Shown piece by piece: positions 1 to 5,853 of a stretch of 9,297 nucleotides of DNA. The notes under the pieces were generated by a model. The model was not told the origin of the DNA, searched no databases, and saw only the letters and a program-made list of their open reading frames with translations. Every line of letters begins with the position of its first letter. Positions within the stretch are counted from its first letter, which is position 1. The position numbers and the translations under genes were made by a program. The DNA comes from CAVCAD01 sp036653735 (GTDB lineage Bacteria > Bacillota_I > Bacilli_A > RF39 > UBA660), in assembly GCA_036653735.1 (NCBI GenBank), contig JAVVTI010000035.1, forward strand, positions 1 to 9,297, read 5' to 3'.

Positions 1-96
1 GGTGTTACGCTCCCATTCCTTAGCTATGGTGGTTCTTCATTGCTAGTTAGTATTATAAGTATTTCTATAATATTAAATGTTAGTAAAACAAAGTAA
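1..96 (+). CDS. ftsW: FtsW/RodA-family SEDS protein, C-terminal end (5' cut by window edge)
   Basis: Only the last 31 residues are in the window, in frame 1, ending at TAA 94-96. They begin GVTLPFLSYGGSSLL, the C-terminal signature of SEDS proteins (FtsW, RodA, SpoVE), and continue into a final hydrophobic helix and a short basic tail (SKTK). SEDS proteins are polytopic membrane glycosyltransferases that polymerise lipid II into peptidoglycan together with a class B penicillin-binding protein. The motif shows the family directly. Choosing FtsW over RodA is an inference from context: murG and ftsQ/divIB lie downstream on the same strand, as in dcw clusters where ftsW precedes murG. The body of the gene lies outside the window. 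Confidence 0.87.
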   Translation, partial: GVTLPFLSYGGSSLLVSIISISIILNVSKTK

Positions 97-108
97 TCAT
101 TAATAACA

Positions 109-160
109 AGAAAAAGTAATTTTATGTAAAACTTTAAACAAAAAGTTTCACTTTTTTTCT
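109..160 (+). other. Inverted repeats and T-run after ftsW; possible weak terminator
   Basis: AAACTTT (129-135) and AAAGTTT (142-148) can form a 7-bp stem around a 6-base loop, followed by a run of seven T at 152-158. An outer pair, AGAAAAAGT (109-117) against ACTTTTTTTCT (150-160), could extend the structure imperfectly. This could end ftsW transcription. The stem has only one G-C pair, so it would be a poor intrinsic terminator, and it overlaps the -35 region of the next promoter. It may equally be an operator or chance in AT-rich DNA. Confidence 0.3.
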
Positions 161-174
161 AGGTATGTTATAAT
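147..174 (+). promoter_or_regulatory. Extended -10 promoter for the surface-protein cassette
   Basis: A perfect TATAAT at 169-174 is preceded by TG at 166-167, giving the extended -10 form TGnTATAAT. A partial -35 box, TTCACT (147-152, four of six matches to TTGACA), lies 16 bases upstream. Transcription would start near 181, leaving an untranslated leader of about 65 bases before the ATG at 247. It is the best promoter upstream of the cassette and sits in its only sizeable gap, so it probably drives the TasA-like gene and perhaps the closely spaced genes behind it. Confidence 0.7.
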
Positions 175-180
175 TAAATT

Positions 181-212
181 GTAATCATAACTAATTGATT
201 CGTTATGGTTGT
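181..212 (+). promoter_or_regulatory. Leader hairpin at the predicted 5' end of the cassette mRNA
   Basis: Bases 183-191 (AATCATAAC) pair with 202-210 (GTTATGGTT) as nine base pairs with one G-U wobble, around a 10-base loop. Two further G-U pairs could extend it to 181-212. It begins at or next to the start site predicted from the -10 box at 169-174. Stems at an mRNA 5' end often slow decay, and it could also be a protein-binding site. The ribosome binding site at 231-238 lies outside the stem, so the stem does not directly hide it. Confidence 0.4.
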
Positions 213-246
213 GTTAAGTCTTTTTAGAAAAAAGGAGGAAAAAAAG

Positions 247-807
247 ATGAAAAACAAAAATAGTTCTAAGATCATTTTTGGACTTATGGCACTTGTTACC
301 CTTATGTCTGTAGGTTATGCAGTTTTTGGACAAGTACTAAATATTAATGGAGGAGGTTCTCTAGATTATAATTGGAGCGTACACTTTGATAATACTTATA
401 CTGAAAAAGGAGTTACTTTAGCTACAAAACCAACCATAGCAAATGAGAACATTACTTTTAATGTTGCATTTACTAAGCCTGGTGAAAGTAAGACATATGT
501 ATTTAAAGTAGTTAATGATGGTACTATAGAAGCAGCTCTTAAGTCTACACTATTAACTAAAGGTGCTACTAATGCAGCTGGAATAGATTTCAAGTATAGT
601 ATTGGTTCTACTAGTGAGGGTACTGATTTAGTTGCTCTTTCTACTGATAGTGTACCTACTATTGATAAAACTATTGCTAAAACAACAGGTGTTCATTACG
701 TAACAGTAGTTATTTCTTATGATTCTAATACTCCTGTTGCACCAGGTGCAACTGAGGCAGAAAAGAAAGCAACTTTTGGTCTAAGTCTTAATTACTTACA
801 AGTTTAA
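247..807 (+). CDS. TasA/camelysin-like secreted surface protein
   Basis: This 186-residue protein is probably exported and displayed as a surface or fibre-type protein. Residues 1-25 form a signal peptide: a basic start (MKNKNSSK), a hydrophobic core, then GYA followed by VFGQ. That resembles the junction of Bacillus TasA (TWA then AFND) cut by SipW, so cleavage after A25 is likely. The mature part is rich in Thr, Ser, Gly and beta-strand pattern. It contains PGES-KTYVFKVVNDGTIEAAL (from P78), the stretch typical of TasA/camelysin-like domains. There are no cysteines or sorting signal. The start at 247 is chosen because AAAGGAGG (231-238) lies 8 bases upstream; an upstream in-frame ATG at 205 lacks a binding site and would add a charged stretch before the signal peptide. 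Ile codons favour ATT (7 ATT, 1 ATC, 3 ATA), which may fit strong expression. The family call is good; a fibre role is inference. Confidence 0.77.
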   Translation: MKNKNSSKIIFGLMALVTLMSVGYAVFGQVLNINGGGSLDYNWSVHFDNTYTEKGVTLATKPTIANENITFNVAFTKPGESKTYVFKVVNDGTIEAALKSTLLTKGATNAAGIDFKYSIGSTSEGTDLVALSTDSVPTIDKTIAKTTGVHYVTVVISYDSNTPVAPGATEAEKKATFGLSLNYLQV

Positions 808-810
808 TAT

Positions 811-1965
811 ATGAAAAAAGAAGCTATTATTTTATGTACTATTTTGGTTGGGTATTTCTTGTGTATGAATTTTATTGTTATACCTTATGTGCCCAACCTA
901 AGTACATATATTATTAAACCACTATTATGGGTTTTAATTGCTGGCTTTACATATATATTCACTAAGGATAAATATGTTAAGATAAAAGATAAAAACAAAG
1001 TATTACAGGTATGTATTATTATTATATTGTCGTATACAATTATTTATTATTTATCTGGACTATATTTTGGCTTTATTAAAACAGCTTACTCTCGTTCGCT
1101 GTTTTCTATATTTAAGAATATATATGCTTTTATATTAATTATAATTTTACAGGAGTTTGTACGTTATAAGATTCTTAGATATGGTAATAAAAATATTTTA
1201 TTATTTATATTTGTATCCATTATGTTTACTACCTTTGAGTTTAATATTCTAACTATTATGTCTTCCTTAACTTCGGGGGCATTAATATTTGAATTTATAG
1301 CATCTAAAGCAATACCTAGTTTATGTTTTAACTTATTTTATTCTTATTTATGTTGTATTAATAATTATAAGGCATCAATAATATTTAGAGTTCCTGTATT
1401 ACTACTATCTATATTAATAGGTATATATCCAAACTTAAATTGGTATATATATGGATGTATTCAGATAATCTTTGTAGCATGTAGTTATTATACTATCAAC
1501 CATTATATAAGTAATAATAGTAGTGATATTAAATTAAACAAGAAATATATTATTAAGAAAAATAGAATAAAGGATTATATAGCATGGTGTGTATTTATTA
1601 TTGTTATAGTAACAGGTATTATATTTATTAGTGGACGCATGAATTATGTTCCCTTAGCTATAATGTCTAATAGTATGAAACCTACATTTGAAAGAGGAGA
1701 TACTGTTATATATAAGAAAGTAAAAGATTTATCTTTACTTAAAAAAGGGGATATTCTAGTATTTGGAAATGATAATAAAATTATTTGCCATAGGATTAAA
1801 AGTATTAGTAAAAATGGTAAAGTATTAAGTATAGTAACTAAAGGTGATAATCTATCTAGTGAGGACGCTTTTATTACTACTAATGAAGATATTATAGGAG
1901 TGAGTAAATATGTTATACCCTATATAGGGTATCCATCAGTAACTCTTTATGAATTATTAAAATAA
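811..1965 (+). CDS. SipW-like signal peptidase I with an N-terminal polytopic membrane domain
   Basis: This is a membrane serine protease of 384 residues expected to remove signal peptides. The C-terminal third holds the family boxes: SNSMKPTFERGD with catalytic Ser288, CHRI with His327 where bacterial LepB has Lys, and TKGDNLSSED with Asp346 and Asp352. The Ser-His arrangement is that of archaeal, ER and SipW-type peptidases. A transmembrane helix at about 255-275 precedes the catalytic domain as usual. Unusual is the first 250 residues, with about seven to eight more hydrophobic segments (roughly 4-25, 30-51, 64-87, 100-120, 128-148, 150-184, 189-229); ordinary SipW is about 190 residues. 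A QEFVRY motif in this part faintly recalls CPBP membrane proteases, but I do not call it. The ATG lies three bases after the previous stop with no clear ribosome binding site, so translation is probably coupled. The adjacent TasA-like protein is the likely substrate. Confidence 0.85.
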   Translation: MKKEAIILCTILVGYFLCMNFIVIPYVPNLSTYIIKPLLWVLIAGFTYIFTKDKYVKIKDKNKVLQVCIIIILSYTIIYYLSGLYFGFIKTAYSRSLFSIFKNIYAFILIIILQEFVRYKILRYGNKNILLFIFVSIMFTTFEFNILTIMSSLTSGALIFEFIASKAIPSLCFNLFYSYLCCINNYKASIIFRVPVLLLSILIGIYPNLNWYIYGCIQIIFVACSYYTINHYISNNSSDIKLNKKYIIKKNRIKDYIAWCVFIIVIVTGIIFISGRMNYVPLAIMSNSMKPTFERGDTVIYKKVKDLSLLKKGDILVFGNDNKIICHRIKSISKNGKVLSIVTKGDNLSSEDAFITTNEDIIGVSKYVIPYIGYPSVTLYELLK

Positions 1966-1987
1966 CAAGATAAGGGAGTTAATTATT

Positions 1988-3034
1988 ATGAAGAAGAAAT
2001 TATTCAAGATAAGACCAATAAGTAAATTAATTATTTATATTACTGTTTTTTTGGTTTTTTGTGGAATAATTTCTTTTATATGTTATGATGTTATACTTAA
2101 GATGAAGAGTGATAAGAATACTTTTGTTATGAACTATACTGATAATACATCTCTTACATATAAAGTATGTTTACATGATAATCCCTATTATCTACAGGAG
2201 TGTATGGATATGGATAAGGTGTATCCTCACTCTATAATAAACAAAATTAAGTATAATATATCTAATCATTTAAAAGCATCTAAGAACATGCAAGTTACTT
2301 ATACTTATCAGGTAGTAGCTAACTTAATTAGTGAGACTAAATTAAGAAATAATCTACAAAATGAATTATGGAATAAAGAGTTTATAGTAGTTCCTAAGAC
2401 TAGTAAAACTATAACATCTAATAGGATAGATATAGATCAAGACTTTGAGATAGATTATAATTATTATGAAAAGTTAATGGAAGACTATAAACATACTTTT
2501 CCTGTTGAAATGGAAGCCTATTTAAAAATAGAGTATAGATTAAACCTAGATAATGATAAAGAAAATATACATGAGAAACAAAGTCTTAATTCATACATAC
2601 CTATGCTTAAACCTATTGTTAAGATAAAGAATAGTGATCCAAGAGAAGTTAATAGGAATATATATGCTGATAAAAGTAATATATTTAATTATTCTTACTT
2701 ATTTGTTATTACATCTTTTCTATCTATTATAAATATATTAATACTTATAAGATGTAGTAGAATTAATATAGCAGTTAATTTAGATGCTAAGGTTAATAAA
2801 CTATTAAAACTCTATGAACAATCTATTATAATTGTTAGTGAGTTACCTAGTAAAAATGGTTTAGAAGTTGTTGATATTAAGAAGTTTAGTGATTTAATAG
2901 ATCTTGAACAGTCCTTAAAGATACCTATTATGTTTTTAAATAAGAGTGATGAACTTAAGGTATTTGCTATATTCTCTGATAAATATATTTATAGGCTTAT
3001 AATTACTAGAAGAAATGTAGGCATAGTTATATGA
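1988..3034 (+). CDS. DUF5305-like two-pass membrane protein
   Basis: This 348-residue protein has a transmembrane helix near residues 14-37, a large outside domain (about 38-233), a second helix near 235-256 and a C-terminal domain of about 90 residues that should be cytoplasmic. The outer domain has a YKVCLHDNPYY start, a YTYQVVANLISET strand, LWNKEFIVVP and a later YLKIEYRLNL strand. The inner part has VVDIKKFSDLIDL followed by strands ending YIYRLIITRR. This layout matches what I know of DUF5305 proteins, which often sit beside signal peptidase I genes in archaea and Firmicutes. The match is from memory of the pattern, not a search. Its function is unknown; helping to hold or pass on SipW-processed proteins is inference. 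GGGAG at 1974-1978 lies 9 bases before the ATG. The TGA stop overlaps the next start (ATGA, 3031-3034). Confidence 0.68.
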   Translation: MKKKLFKIRPISKLIIYITVFLVFCGIISFICYDVILKMKSDKNTFVMNYTDNTSLTYKVCLHDNPYYLQECMDMDKVYPHSIINKIKYNISNHLKASKNMQVTYTYQVVANLISETKLRNNLQNELWNKEFIVVPKTSKTITSNRIDIDQDFEIDYNYYEKLMEDYKHTFPVEMEAYLKIEYRLNLDNDKENIHEKQSLNSYIPMLKPIVKIKNSDPREVNRNIYADKSNIFNYSYLFVITSFLSIINILILIRCSRINIAVNLDAKVNKLLKLYEQSIIIVSELPSKNGLEVVDIKKFSDLIDLEQSLKIPIMFLNKSDELKVFAIFSDKYIYRLIITRRNVGIVI

Positions 3035-3321
3035 AATTCCTAAATAAAAAGGTTTATATATTTATTTCATTATTTATTTTTATAGCCTGTTTTAGTATTG
3101 GATATGGTGCCTTTAGTCAGACATTAAATATTAATGCTACAGCTGATATAATTAATAGTAGTGATTTTATATATAACTATTTACCATATAATCAAACTAT
3201 GGTAATAACAGGCTATAAAGGAAGTAGTACTAATGTAGTTATTCCAACATTACTAGATGGATATCCTGTTAAAGTAATTGATAAATATAGTTTTAAAGAT
3301 AGTTTACTAAGTAGTGTTTAA
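3031..3321 (+). CDS. 5' fragment of the LRR protein as written: signal peptide and truncated first module
   Basis: This is the part that would be made if the TAA at 3319-3321 acts as a stop: 96 residues. They hold a hydrophobic signal peptide (about 8-23), the GYGAFSQTLNIN junction and the first 60 or so residues of the LRR module (VVIPTLLDGYPVKVIDKYSF). It starts with ATG overlapping the TGA of the DUF5305-like gene, so translation is probably coupled. The product ends in the middle of a repeat and would probably not fold as a normal LRR domain. Confidence 0.5.
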   Translation: MKFLNKKVYIFISLFIFIACFSIGYGAFSQTLNINATADIINSSDFIYNYLPYNQTMVITGYKGSSTNVVIPTLLDGYPVKVIDKYSFKDSLLSSV

Positions 3322-3582
3322 ATTCCTGAGGGAATTGAAACACTACACTATGGTTCATTTATGAATAATCAGTTAAAGGAATTAATACTTCCTTCTTCAT
3401 TATCTACAATAGATAATGAAGTATTTGTTGATAATAATTTAGAGATTGTATCCTTTAGAGAAGTTGTTCCTCCTGAAATGGGTAATAAAGTATTTGATAA
3501 TAATTATCACTTAATTAATATATGTATTCCATCAACTGCAGATGAAGTATTATGGGCAAATGCTTTAGCTAAAGCAGGAGTT
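3163..3582 (+). repeat. Internal duplication in the LRR gene, copy 1
   Basis: Its protein follows the same order as copy 2 (3799-4209). Both run from FIY through an N[VI]VIP..[LV][LV]DG strand, an SFKD-[SN]LL-[SR]SV repeat, VPPEMGNKVFDNN (here) against IPPTMNNKTFTDN (there), and an ICIP/ICVP strand. The DNA is also still similar: AAAGATAGTTTACTAAGTAG here against AAAGATAATTTACTAAGAAG in copy 2. Copy 1 carries the premature TAA. Confidence 0.6.
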
Positions 3583-4260
3583 AATACCAATCCTAATTTA
3601 CTTGTTAACCCAGTTGCTCATTTAATTAAAGGTAAAAGTGGAGCATGTGCTATAATAGGTACTGGAGAAGTAGAAGGACCTCCACCTCTTAATTGTGGAG
3701 TAAATGCTTATCAACTAGGCAATGCATGTGTATGTTTTGATCAGTATGAGGGAGATCCTTATACAATGTGTAGTTTAAAACTAGAACTCACTTGTTTTGA
3801 ATTTATATATCAACCATGGAGTAAATATAATGTTATAAAGTCTTATAAATGTGATAATAAGAATATTGTTATACCTGATATAGTAGATGGAATATATACT
3901 GGTAAGATTAACAAGGATGCCTTTAAAAATATGGGTATTACTAGTATAGTATTAAATGATTATTTACAGATATTAGATATGTACTCATTTAAAGATAATT
4001 TACTAAGAAGTGTTACTATACCTAAGAATGTTGATAGTATAATACTTAATTCTTTTACAAATAATAAGTTAGAATCTGTTATATTTAAGGGAGATATACC
4101 ACCTACTATGAATAATAAAACCTTTACAGATAATCCTGCTTTAAAAAAGATATGTGTTCCTACTGGTAAAACTAGTGCGTACACCTCAGCTTTAAATGGT
4201 AGTGGAATTCCATCAGATGCTGTTATATATGAAAATGAAACCGCATGTAAAATTAATTAG
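3361..4260 (+). CDS. 3' fragment of the LRR protein: rest of module one, EGF-like segment, module two
   Basis: This is the open stretch after the stop, counted from the first ATG (299 residues). Homology begins before that ATG, at 3322 (IPEGIETLHYGSF), so the ATG encodes an internal methionine rather than a genuine start. It has no Shine-Dalgarno sequence and no signal peptide of its own. It is best read as the continuation of the gene that starts at 3031, joined to it if the stop is read through or is a sequence error. Confidence 0.45.
   Translation: MNNQLKELILPSSLSTIDNEVFVDNNLEIVSFREVVPPEMGNKVFDNNYHLINICIPSTADEVLWANALAKAGVNTNPNLLVNPVAHLIKGKSGACAIIGTGEVEGPPPLNCGVNAYQLGNACVCFDQYEGDPYTMCSLKLELTCFEFIYQPWSKYNVIKSYKCDNKNIVIPDIVDGIYTGKINKDAFKNMGITSIVLNDYLQILDMYSFKDNLLRSVTIPKNVDSIILNSFTNNKLESVIFKGDIPPTMNNKTFTDNPALKKICVPTGKTSAYTSALNGSGIPSDAVIYENETACKIN
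3694..3771 (+). other. EGF-like cysteine segment between the two LRR modules
   Basis: The encoded stretch has cysteines in the order C-x(10)-C-x-C-x(11)-C, starting CGVNAYQL and ending EGDPYTMC. The close C-x-C followed by a tyrosine-glycine-rich loop with GDPY before the last Cys matches the second half of EGF/laminin-type EGF domains. Further cysteines lie just before (codon 3646) and after (codon 3793). The full six-cysteine EGF pattern is not met on the N-terminal side, so this is EGF-like by pattern only. Disulfides would fit an exported protein. Confidence 0.5.
3799..4209 (+). repeat. Internal duplication in the LRR gene, copy 2
   Basis: This is the second, uninterrupted copy of the module at 3163-3582, with one extra LRR unit (MGITSIVLNDYLQILDMYSF) near its start. 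Where copy 1 has the stop, this copy reads agt gtt act ata cct (SVTIP), which shows that a sense codon belongs there. The C-terminal tail after it is short (to TACKIN) and has no LPxTG motif or membrane anchor. Confidence 0.6.
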
Positions 4261-4281
4261 TATTTAGAAAGGAAAATATCT

Positions 4282-5346
4282 ATGTGCTTAAAAGATAAGA
4301 TAAATGCTTTTATAGTTATGGTTATTATAGTACTAAATATGTATTTATATATATATTTTGGCTTTATAATTGATTATAATAAAGTTAAACTTGAGCATAT
4401 AGGTTATAATGAAAATGAGATAAAAAAAACAAGCTCCTTAAGTGAATATGAAACAAATAAGATATTAAAAATCCCATACAAGAACTATCTAGATGAACTT
4501 ATTACTAATGATAAATATATAAGTACTAAGTTATTTAGTTATATAAATTATATAAAAAAAATAGATGGTGAGTATAAGTTAAATGATATTATATATATAA
4601 TTAATAATGATATAAAGTATTCTTATAGTAAGAAATTATCAGACATTATTAATAGTAAGTACTTCTTATTAAAGAATATTAATAGATATATGTCATATGA
4701 AGCAGATAATATTCCTTTAATAATTTCTAGTGTTAATACATCTAGAGATAGAGAGTTTTATAAAGAGGTAGAGGAAACTGATACACTTAAAAGTAGTCTT
4801 ATGATAGTTAATAAATATCATATATTAAACAAAGATTATACTAAAGAGCCTCTAGTACCAGTAGATAATAATTATAGTAATTTTACAGACTCTACTGCTA
4901 ACTCTACTGCATATGAAGCATTTAAACAGTTAATGATTGCATCAAGAGAAGAAGGAATATACATATATAATAACTCTGCTTATAGATCATATGATGAGCA
5001 AGAAGCAATATATAGAAGATATGTTTACAATAGTGGAGAGTCCTATGCACTTGATATAGCAGCTAAACCAGGTTACTCTGAACATCAAACAGGTTTAGCA
5101 TTTGATGTAGGAGTAAAAAAAGAGTATGATAAATACCCTTTTGATAGTACTAAAGAATACTCATGGCTTAAAGATAATCTATATAAATATGGCTTTATAC
5201 TAAGATACCCCTTAGGTAAAGAAAATATTACCGGTTATAATTATGAACCTTGGCATATAAGATATGTTGGTAAGAAAGCAGCTAATATTATTTATATAGA
5301 TAATATAACTCTTGAAGAATATTATGCTTACTATGTAGAAATATAA
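4282..5346 (+). CDS. Membrane-anchored VanY-type D-alanyl-D-alanine carboxypeptidase (peptidase M15B)
   Basis: This 354-residue zinc peptidase is expected to trim the terminal D-Ala from peptidoglycan stem peptides outside the cell. Residues 10-31 are an N-terminal hydrophobic anchor. A long hydrophilic region (about 35-185) rich in Lys, Asn, Tyr and Ile follows, with no domain I recognise. The M15 domain fills the last 160 residues: SAYRSYDEQ with Arg235 and Gln240, SEHQTGLAFD with zinc ligands His268 and Asp275, and EPWH with Glu322 and zinc ligand His325. All key residues are present, so it should be active. GAAAGGAAAA (4267-4276) lies just upstream of the ATG. It sits between the surface cassette and murG and fits the cell-wall theme of the cluster. 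Nothing here links it to vancomycin resistance; no vanH, vanA or vanX accompanies it. Confidence 0.88.
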   Translation: MCLKDKINAFIVMVIIVLNMYLYIYFGFIIDYNKVKLEHIGYNENEIKKTSSLSEYETNKILKIPYKNYLDELITNDKYISTKLFSYINYIKKIDGEYKLNDIIYIINNDIKYSYSKKLSDIINSKYFLLKNINRYMSYEADNIPLIISSVNTSRDREFYKEVEETDTLKSSLMIVNKYHILNKDYTKEPLVPVDNNYSNFTDSTANSTAYEAFKQLMIASREEGIYIYNNSAYRSYDEQEAIYRRYVYNSGESYALDIAAKPGYSEHQTGLAFDVGVKKEYDKYPFDSTKEYSWLKDNLYKYGFILRYPLGKENITGYNYEPWHIRYVGKKAANIIYIDNITLEEYYAYYVEI

Positions 5347-5389
5347 AAAAAAATATGTTATCATATATTTATAGTAAAAGGAGATGTTC

Positions 5390-5836
5390 ATGGAAAAGAA
5401 AAATAGAAATAAGTTAATAATAGGTTTAGGAGTATTTATAATATTACTTATAATTAGTATTATATGTTATAAGTCGTTTACTATAGGTTCTTCTAATATG
5501 AGAACTGCTATAGAAGAAGTAGATAGTGATGAAGAGATTTTAGAAAAAGCTCTTGATAATTATTTTATAGACTTTAATAAAAATTATAAAGATAAAGAAG
5601 AAGAAGTAAAGAAGTATAAGTATGAAAACTTTTCTTTTATAAAAGAAATAGATGGTATTAAGTATTTTAACTTTAAATTACTTAAGATATGTAAAGATAA
5701 TAGAGCTTGTCTTAAAGATAATTTTAATAAAGAAGGAGACTATGTATCAAAGAGAGTTTATGCTAAAATAAAGAAACAGGGATATAGTTACGTAGTTAAG
5801 GAATTTATAGATAATAAACCTAATGAATTAAATTAA
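5390..5836 (+). CDS. Small membrane-anchored protein of unknown function
   Basis: I do not recognise this 148-residue protein. It has a short basic start (MEKKNRNK), one transmembrane helix at about 9-27 and a charged, Lys/Glu/Asp/Asn-rich domain that should lie outside the membrane. Within it, residues 48-75 are acidic and probably helical. The rest alternates in strand-like fashion (FSFIKEIDGIKYFNFKLL, then YAKIKKQGYSYVVKEF). Two cysteines (KICKDNRACL) lie close together and could form a disulfide. The start at 5390 is chosen because GGAG (5380-5383) is 6 bases upstream; the ATG at 5384 directly abuts it and is too close. Its stop overlaps the ribosome binding site of murG, so the two are probably made from one mRNA. 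A cell-envelope role is inferred from position only. Confidence 0.75.
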   Translation: MEKKNRNKLIIGLGVFIILLIISIICYKSFTIGSSNMRTAIEEVDSDEEILEKALDNYFIDFNKNYKDKEEEVKKYKYENFSFIKEIDGIKYFNFKLLKICKDNRACLKDNFNKEGDYVSKRVYAKIKKQGYSYVVKEFIDNKPNELN

Positions 5837-5853
5837 AGGAGGAATTAAGTATT

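Larger units (their letters stand above)
3031..4260 (+). pseudogene. BspA-type leucine-rich-repeat surface protein with EGF-like segment, interrupted by an in-frame TAA
   Basis: Read through one stop codon, frame 1 gives a protein of about 409 residues with a clear plan. The parts are a signal peptide (residues 1-26, ending IGYGAF, the same pattern as the TasA-like protein), an LRR_5/BspA-type module, a six-cysteine segment, and a second LRR module. Repeats read like LLRSVTIPKNVDSIILNSF and LKELILPSSLSTIDNEVF. TAA at 3319-3321 falls inside the first module between SV and IPEGIE, and homology to the repeat resumes at once in the same frame. No frameshift is involved. The matching place in module two reads SVTIP. 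One A-to-T change of an AAA Lys codon would explain the stop. No ribosome binding site precedes the next ATG (3361), so the 3' part is unlikely to be made alone. Possible causes are a real broken gene, readthrough, or an assembly error. The start overlaps the previous stop. Confidence 0.75.

Noticed and set aside
205..246. Upstream in-frame ATG giving a 14-residue longer TasA-like protein
   Set aside because: No ribosome binding site precedes 205, and the extension (MVVLSLFRKKEEKK) would put a charged stretch before the signal peptide. AAAGGAGG at 231-238 is well placed for the ATG at 247.
396..593. 65-residue open frame on the - strand
   Set aside because: It lies wholly inside the TasA-like gene, has no ribosome site of its own and resembles no family; a shadow of the coding strand.
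3032..3043. TGA read as tryptophan (mycoplasma code)
   Set aside because: Read as Trp, the TGA ending the DUF5305-like gene would add only three residues before TAA, so this site alone does not decide. However, every conserved Trp seen is TGG and no conserved position uses TGA, so the standard code fits.
3960..4184. 74-residue open frame on the - strand
   Set aside because: It is antisense to the second LRR module, whose repeats clearly define the coding frame.
5353..5366. Possible terminator hairpin after the carboxypeptidase gene
   Set aside because: Only a 5-bp stem (ATATG/CATAT) with one G-C pair and no T-run behind it; expected by chance in such AT-rich DNA.
5384..5389. ATG at 5384 as the start of the small membrane protein
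   Set aside because: It directly abuts GGAG (5380-5383), too close for initiation; ATG 5390 has a normal 6-base gap.
97..5853. Mobile element or CRISPR array behind the block between ftsW and murG
   Set aside because: No transposase, integrase, terminal inverted repeats, flanking direct repeats, tRNA site or spaced repeats were seen.
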